DNA of 9,037 nucleotides from CAMLHP01 sp035707845 (GTDB lineage: Bacteria > Gemmatimonadota > Gemmatimonadetes > Gemmatimonadales > GWC2-71-9), in NCBI GenBank assembly GCA_035707845.1, contig DASSTP010000101.1:1-9037 (forward strand). The letters are read 5' to 3'. Both the position numbers and the translations under genes were made by a program. A model generated the notes under the pieces. That model did not search any database. It was not told the DNA's origin and saw only the letters and a program-made list of their open reading frames with translations. Shown here in pieces: positions 6,480 to 9,037 of the stretch; the first letter of the stretch is position 1; each line of letters opens with the position of its first letter.

Positions 6480-7874
6480 GTGGCACAATTCGACGTCATC
6501 GTTCTGGGAGGCGGACCGGCCGGCTATGTGTGCGCCATCCGCGCGGCGCAGCTGGGGCTCAGCACTGCCGTCGTCGAGAAGGACAAGCTGGGCGGCGTCT
6601 GCGTCAACATCGGCTGCATCCCGACGAAGGCCCTGCTCTACAGCGCCTACATCGCCCGCGTGCTGGCACACGAGGCCGCAGACCTTGGCATCACCACGGG
6701 TGAGGTGAAGACCGATTACGGCGTCGCCATGAAGCGCTCCCGCAAGGTCTCGGAGCAGAACTCGAAGGGCGTCGGCTTCCTCATGAAGAAGCACAAGATC
6801 ACCGTGCTGGGCGGCACCGGCACGGTGCTATCCGGCCGCAAGGTGAAGGTGGGCAACGAGACCCATGAGGCAAGGAAGGGACTGGTGCTCGCCACCGGAT
6901 CGCGGGTGAAGGGCATCCCCCAGATCGGGCTCGAGCTCAACGGCACGACCGTCATCTCCTCCGATGAGGCACTGTTCCTCGAGGCGGCGCCAAAGAGCCT
7001 CGCCATCGTGGGTGCCGGCGCGGTCGGGACCGAATTCGCCGACATCTTCAACGCCTTCGGCACCAAGGTCACCCTCATCGAGGCGCTGCCGCGGATCCTG
7101 CCGGTAGAGGATGCGGAAAGCTCCGACGCCGTGGCCAAGAGCTACAAGAAGCGCGGCATCGATGTGTTCGCCGGCGCCAAGGTCACCTCGGCCAAGGTGG
7201 CCAAGGACAAGGTGACGCTGCAGCTCGAGGTGGGCGGCGAGAAGAAGACCATCGAGGCCGAGAAGGTGCTCATGGCGGCGGGCCGTGCGGTCAACACGGA
7301 GAATATGGGGTTCAAGGAGGCCGGCATCGAGCTGACCGACCGCGGCTTCGTGAAGGTGAACCTCGACACGCTCGAGACCACGGCCAAGGGCGTCTACTGC
7401 ATAGGCGACGTCGCGGGCCCGCCGATGCTGGCGCACAAGGGCAGCCGGGAGGGCGTGGTGGTTGCCGAGCGGATTGCCGGGCACCATCCGCCGGCCATCA
7501 AGTATGACAACATCCCGAGTGTCACCTACTGCAAGCCGGAAGTGGCCAGCATCGGCCTGACCGAAGACCAGTGCAAGGAGCAGAAGCTCGAGTTCCAGGT
7601 GGGGCGGTTCCCGTTCAGCGCCAACGGCCGGGCCCGCGCCACCAATGAGACGGAGGGCTTCGTCAAGGTCATCCGGGGCAAGAAATACGGCGAGATCCTG
7701 GGCGCACACATCGTCGGGGGGCATGCGTCGGAGATGATCCACGAGCTCGCCGTGGCTCGTGAGAACGAGTTCACGGTCGAGGAAGTGGACCTGGCAGTGC
7801 ATGCCCATCCGACCCTCAGCGAGGCGACGGCCGAGGCATGCCTCGACTCGATGGGCCGCGTCATCCACATCTGA
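6480..7874 (+). CDS. lpdA: Dihydrolipoyl dehydrogenase, E3
   Basis: FAD flavoprotein that reoxidises dihydrolipoyl-E2 and reduces NAD+; 464 aa, normal length. Motifs: FAD-binding GGGPAGY (10-16); redox-active disulfide CVNIGC (Cys41, Cys46) followed by IPTK; LATGSR; NAD-binding IVGAGAVGTE (176-185) with Glu201 at the end of the second strand, as expected for NAD rather than NADP; second FAD contact YCIGDVAG (Asp310); and the C-terminal catalytic pair in HAHPTLSE (His443, Glu448) from the partner subunit. All catalytic residues are present. The start is GTG 6480 with GAGG at 6471-6474. This begins the protein with the canonical MAQFDVIVLGGGPAG, whereas the upstream in-frame ATG at 6402 would translate element C. 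Probably serves PDH and possibly other lipoyl complexes in the cell. Confidence 0.97.
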   Translation: MAQFDVIVLGGGPAGYVCAIRAAQLGLSTAVVEKDKLGGVCVNIGCIPTKALLYSAYIARVLAHEAADLGITTGEVKTDYGVAMKRSRKVSEQNSKGVGFLMKKHKITVLGGTGTVLSGRKVKVGNETHEARKGLVLATGSRVKGIPQIGLELNGTTVISSDEALFLEAAPKSLAIVGAGAVGTEFADIFNAFGTKVTLIEALPRILPVEDAESSDAVAKSYKKRGIDVFAGAKVTSAKVAKDKVTLQLEVGGEKKTIEAEKVLMAAGRAVNTENMGFKEAGIELTDRGFVKVNLDTLETTAKGVYCIGDVAGPPMLAHKGSREGVVVAERIAGHHPPAIKYDNIPSVTYCKPEVASIGLTEDQCKEQKLEFQVGRFPFSANGRARATNETEGFVKVIRGKKYGEILGAHIVGGHASEMIHELAVARENEFTVEEVDLAVHAHPTLSEATAEACLDSMGRVIHI

Positions 7875-7875
7875 C

Positions 7876-8346
7876 GTGACCCAGCCCGAGCACGATCCCG
7901 GGCTCGACGGCCAGCGCCAGGCGGAGGCCGAAGCCCGGGAAGCCGCGGACGCCGACGTGCGCCGGCTGGTGCGCCTGGCCCTGACCGGCGCGGCCATGGG
8001 CACCTTTGCCGGCACGGCGACCGTCATCGGCGCCATGCTGGCCGTGCTGCAACTGCAGGCCCGCACCTCCACCGACGAGGGCACGCTGGTCCTGCTCATT
8101 GCCGGCGGGACCCTCGGAGGGCTGGCGGTGGGCGCGGCCTCCACCTGGTGGATCCTCGCGCCGCTCGGCAACTGGTTTCGCCGCGGCATGCTGGCCACGG
8201 TGAGCGCCTTTGCCACTGTGCTCGCCATGCTGCTCGCCTTCCCCGTGCGCGGCCTCTTCGGCAGCGCCGGCCTCCTCGCCTTCGTCCTGGCCTGCCTGCT
8301 GATCGCGTTCTGGCTGGGCCGCCGCGCGCGCCGGCTCTCCGCCTGA
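7876..8346 (+). CDS. Four-helix membrane protein, not recognised
   Basis: 156 aa from GTG 7876, one base after the lpdA stop. The first ~30 residues are hydrophilic and acidic (many Glu, Asp, Gln) and probably cytoplasmic. Four hydrophobic segments follow at about 31-60, 70-97, 104-125 and 129-148, with RR-rich ends (FRRG at 101-104, GRRARR at 148-153) that favour cytoplasmic loops by the positive-inside rule. Gly and Ala are frequent in the helices. No catalytic or metal-binding motif is seen and I assign no family. The start is uncertain: no Shine-Dalgarno sequence is visible, so translation may depend on coupling to lpdA. The alternative ATG at 7997 would cut into the first helix. Codon use matches its neighbours. 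Position suggests co-transcription with the pdh genes but does not prove a linked role. Confidence 0.65.
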   Translation: MTQPEHDPGLDGQRQAEAEAREAADADVRRLVRLALTGAAMGTFAGTATVIGAMLAVLQLQARTSTDEGTLVLLIAGGTLGGLAVGAASTWWILAPLGNWFRRGMLATVSAFATVLAMLLAFPVRGLFGSAGLLAFVLACLLIAFWLGRRARRLSA

Positions 8347-8360
8347 TTCAGCGGTTGATT

Positions 8361-8379
8361 TGGCGGCGCAATTCCGCCA
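8361..8379. other. Short dyad in the gap between the two unrecognised genes
   Basis: TGGCGG (8361-8366) and CCGCCA (8374-8379) form a six-base stem with a seven-base loop in the only non-coding gap (8347-8390) between the membrane protein and the next gene. It has no T-run, so it is a weak terminator candidate at best. It could equally bind a protein or be chance in GC-rich DNA. Confidence 0.3.
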
Positions 8380-8390
8380 TTCTCCGAACC

Positions 8391-8942
8391 ATGTCTGATG
8401 CAGCGAAGCGCGGGGCGGGCGCCCAGGCCGACCAGCGAGTAGAGGACATCCTGCGCGCGGCGCGCCGCTGGGCCGCTGAAGCCCCCAAGGCGCTCGAGCC
8501 GGCCATCCGGGCAGTCTGCATCCGCCTGGCGGAGATGGTGGCTGACCAGCGGCACTACCTCGCACCGTTGCCAGAACCGCAGGAAAGTGAGCGCCGGGAG
8601 GTGCTGACGCTGGTGGCGGAACGCCTGCGTTCACCCGGCGTGACCAAGGACATCAAGCCCCATCTCGCCGCCCTGGCGGAAATGGAGCTCCGTTCGACGG
8701 GGTCATGGTCGCTGGTGGCGTCGGCGCAGAACGAGTGGATCGAGACGGCCATCCGCTACCTCGAGCGGTGCGCCGAGCAGCTGCCGGAAAAGGAGCGTCC
8801 CGACCCCTACTGGGCCGATGACGTCGTGGCGGGCATCATTGCCTCGGCGCGCGCCCTGATCGGGGTGGACGAGCTGCAGGCACGCACCGAAGCCCGCTAT
8901 TCGGGCGGTGTGCCGCGGCCGGTGATGCCGCCCGAGGAGTGA
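8391..8942 (+). CDS. Conserved-looking soluble protein, not recognised
   Basis: 183 aa, hydrophilic, no signal peptide or membrane segment. The sequence reads as mostly alpha-helical: amphipathic Ala/Arg/Glu-rich stretches at about 13-56, 66-81, 89-101, 107-131 and 141-168, broken by Pro-rich turns (APLPEP, LPEKERPDPYW) and ending in a Pro-rich tail. Third codon positions are strongly G/C, in line with the neighbours, which supports real coding. No catalytic motif is evident and only two Cys are present (43 and 127). I assign no function. ATG 8391 is chosen by position; it has no visible ribosome site. An in-frame TTG at 8355 would add 12 residues through the small dyad and is less likely. 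The stop codon lies at the left edge of the terminal palindrome. Confidence 0.65.
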   Translation: MSDAAKRGAGAQADQRVEDILRAARRWAAEAPKALEPAIRAVCIRLAEMVADQRHYLAPLPEPQESERREVLTLVAERLRSPGVTKDIKPHLAALAEMELRSTGSWSLVASAQNEWIETAIRYLERCAEQLPEKERPDPYWADDVVAGIIASARALIGVDELQARTEARYSGGVPRPVMPPEE

Positions 8943-9007
8943 TGGGAGCCGCGTAGGGGCAGAGCCATGGCTCTACCCCTACGCGGCCGATTACATGGCT
9001 CCCATCA
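8940..9007. terminator. Nested palindrome between convergent genes, possible bidirectional terminator or mobile palindromic repeat
   Basis: An outer 11-base inverted repeat (TGATGGGAGCC at 8940-8950, GGCTCCCATCA at 8997-9007) encloses a 40-base near-perfect palindrome at 8948-8987. That palindrome is centred on CCATGG, with one C-A mismatch (8960/8975); arms read GCGTAGGGGC and CCCCTACGC. The outer and inner stems share bases 8948-8950. The left arm contains the stop codon of the plus-strand gene; the right arm covers the apparent end of a minus-strand gene. There is no T-run in either direction, so termination by this structure is inference. Confidence 0.6.
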
Positions 9008-9037
9008 ATTCGAAGAACCGCCCGAACACCCGCACCC
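8991..9037 (-). CDS. 3' tail of a convergent gene, partial
   Basis: Read on the minus strand, the last 47 bases give 14 residues (VRVFGRFFELMGAM) before a TAA at 8991-8993. Twelve of the 14 codons end in G or C, as in neighbouring real genes, while the other open minus frame has mostly T at third positions. This is short evidence: it supports a convergent gene ending here but says nothing of its function. Confidence 0.4.
   Translation of the reverse strand, partial: VRVFGRFFELMGAM

Noticed and set aside
6828..8555. 575-codon open frame on the minus strand
   Set aside because: Lies antisense to lpdA and the next genes; the plus strand has a complete E3 with all motifs, and the minus translation is low-complexity Arg/Ala/Leu/Gly typical of a GC-rich shadow.

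Overview
The window is GC-rich, gene-dense bacterial DNA with almost every gene on the plus strand. The organism has an outer membrane: one gene encodes a beta-barrel protein with a signal peptide and a C-terminal Phe. The pyruvate dehydrogenase is the mitochondrial/alphaproteobacterial-type alpha2beta2 E1 complex. The overall style (high GC, TlpA-like protein beside a porin-like barrel, lipA fused into the pdh operon, heptanucleotide intergenic repeats) suggests Gemmatimonadota or a neighbouring phylum. That placement is an impression, not a computed result.

Layout. (1) Bases 2-1845 hold an envelope pair: the C-terminal part of a TlpA-like thiol-disulfide oxidoreductase (WCPTC), translationally coupled through a TGATG overlap to a 391-aa porin-like outer-membrane protein. 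(2) Bases 1844-1977 hold a heptanucleotide repeat array that folds back on itself. (3) Bases 2032-7874 hold a pyruvate dehydrogenase operon: lipA (lipoyl synthase), pdhA (E1 alpha), pdhB (E1 beta), pdhC (E2, one lipoyl domain) and lpdA (E3). lipA/pdhA and pdhA/pdhB overlap by one base. pdhB/pdhC and pdhC/lpdA are instead separated by further heptanucleotide inverted-repeat elements. (4) Bases 7876-8942 hold a four-helix membrane protein and a small soluble protein, neither recognised. (5) Bases 8940-9007 hold a large nested palindrome, between the last plus-strand gene and what looks like the tail of a convergent minus-strand gene.

How the genes work together: LipA inserts two sulfurs into the octanoyl group on Lys43 of the E2 lipoyl domain. 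E1 decarboxylates pyruvate and acylates that lipoyl group, E2 passes the acetyl to CoA, and E3 reoxidises the dihydrolipoyl arm with NAD+. Having lipA first in the operon ties cofactor synthesis to supply of the complex. No lipB (octanoyltransferase) or lplA is visible, so octanoyl transfer must be encoded elsewhere.

The most unusual signal is the set of three intergenic elements (1844-1977, 4949-5052, 6380-6448). Each is built from tandem 7-bp units, begins at or within a few bases of the upstream stop codon, and carries complementary heptads on its right side, giving long imperfect hairpins. Two share one heptad family (CRTGRGG/CCYCAYG) and the third uses GAGCTGN. They resemble the heptanucleotide STRR repeats known from cyanobacteria, but with a fold-back architecture. 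No stretch over 300 bases lacks a gene.
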